Shown here one piece after another: positions 63,442 to 64,000 of a stretch of DNA of 64,000 bases. Position 1 is the first letter of the stretch. Each line of letters opens with the position of its first letter. The stretch is from NCBI RefSeq assembly GCF_018603515.1, contig NZ_JACATN010000002.1:372001-436000 (forward strand), written 5' to 3'. Source of the DNA: Zobellia barbeyronii. GTDB taxonomy: Bacteria; Bacteroidota; Bacteroidia; Flavobacteriales; Flavobacteriaceae. A model generated the notes under the pieces. That model was given only the letters and a program-made list of their open reading frames with translations. It did not search any database and was not told where the DNA came from. The translations under genes and the position numbers were made by a program.

Positions 63442-64000
63442 ATGAAGAAAACCCTATTTAGCATGGTGTCACTAACACTGTTGATATCCTGTAACCAATC
63501 AAAAGAAGAAAGCCAAAATAAACCAACAACCCCAGAAATAGTTCAAGAAGATTTCCCTTATGGCAACGTACCCAGAGAAAAGCCGGACAGAAAATTAAGT
63601 GCTGCCTTTGAGCGTATATATGATGGTACATATGGCGGACTAGAAGTAACTTCAAATGAGCTTTTTTCAAACTTTAAATACACCCCCTTAGAAGGTTTTG
63701 ACTACCACGGTCACGATGGCACAGTTTCCCGTAGAGACGCTAGTAAAGTAATAAAAGTAGACGACACCTATTATTTTTGGTATACACATCGTGAGACCAG
63801 TGTTCCTCCTGATGAAAATGGTGGAAATGATACTATACCTTCCCGAGACTGGGATTTATCAGAAATATGGTATGCAACAAGTAAAGACGGTTTCACTTGG
63901 AAAGAACAAGGTGTTGCTGTTACAAGAACTGAAAAACCAAACCCAGGCTGGCGCTCCGTCTCAACACCAGACATTTTAGTTTACAAAGGAAAATACTACT
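63442..64000 (+). CDS. GH117-family glycoside hydrolase, lipoprotein (partial)
   Basis: 186 codons from ATG 63442, cut by the window end. Lipobox LISC (Cys17). The visible part has the GH117 five-bladed-propeller entry: FDYHGHDGTVSRRDASKV with the conserved Asp, YYFWYTHRET, TIPSRDWDLSEIWYATSKDG, GWRSVSTPDILVYKGKYY. GH117 enzymes such as AhgA of Zobellia release 3,6-anhydro-galactose from agar-type oligosaccharides; other members act on unknown galactans. It shares the plus-strand unit with the two FG-GAP genes. Confidence 0.85.
   Translation, partial: MKKTLFSMVSLTLLISCNQSKEESQNKPTTPEIVQEDFPYGNVPREKPDRKLSAAFERIYDGTYGGLEVTSNELFSNFKYTPLEGFDYHGHDGTVSRRDASKVIKVDDTYYFWYTHRETSVPPDENGGNDTIPSRDWDLSEIWYATSKDGFTWKEQGVAVTRTEKPNPGWRSVSTPDILVYKGKYY

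Noticed and set aside
1-64000. CRISPR arrays, complete insertion sequences, rRNA or prophage
   Set aside because: No regularly spaced repeats, no transposase or integrase reading frames, and no rRNA-like sequence seen on either strand.

Overview
This window reads as a chromosomal stretch of a marine Flavobacteriaceae member (Bacteroidota) of the Zobellia/Maribacter kind. Signs of this are a SusC/SusD pair, a type IX secretion C-terminal domain, promoter elements of the TAnnTTTG type, few Shine-Dalgarno sequences, several CAZyme genes and lineage-specific small proteins. I cannot name the species from sequence alone.

Layout. 1-4.2 kb: 3' part of a GIY-YIG nuclease gene whose exonuclease-like domain has lost its acidic residues, a DUF4199-like membrane protein, a split ThrE-type exporter and a Nudix hydrolase. 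4.2-12.4 kb: a polysaccharide operon of a GH105 lipoprotein and two tandem paralogous lyases of the chondroitinase ABC type, probably for a uronate-rich sulfated polysaccharide. 12.4-30.6 kb: a nitrate-to-ammonia island. It holds nrfHA, a fused CcsBA haem-export/ligation protein, an outer-membrane porin, molybdenum cofactor genes (moaA, moaCB, moaE, a ModE-like regulator, moeA) and a nap operon: napD, napA, a NapB with duplicated haem modules (four haems), a tetrahaem lipoprotein, a ferredoxin-type lipoprotein and a HybB/NrfD quinol-oxidising membrane protein. FNR-type palindromes stand before nrfHA, the porin gene and napD; the porin and nap copies are identical over 14 bp and lie at the same distance from a -7 element, so they look like one anaerobic regulon.

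30.6-34.8 kb is an AT-rich accessory stretch: a GIY-YIG-like protein, a DUF262-HNH (GmrSD-like) putative restriction protein, an orphan ORF, two structured intergenic elements and a frameshifted relic. 34.8-42.4 kb is mixed housekeeping: M13 peptidase, a lipoprotein, the formaldehyde-fixing pair hxlBA with a divergent AraC regulator, a DUF4269 pseudogene and a Gfo/Idh/MocA oxidoreductase.

42.4-64 kb: small membrane proteins, an SGNH esterase, a carotenoid-isomerase-like FAD enzyme, a DUF5107-TPR protein coupled to a CBM9-like protein, then a polysaccharide utilisation locus with an enolase-superfamily sugar-acid dehydratase, an MFS acid-sugar transporter, SusD and SusC on the minus strand, and two FG-GAP/UnbV proteins and a GH117 (truncated by the window end) on the plus strand. 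GH117 and the galactonate-type dehydratase point to a red-algal galactan as substrate. The susC divergent region carries a 15-bp inverted repeat and five TGACC pentamers, and shares a 13-bp element with the region upstream of the GH105/lyase operon.
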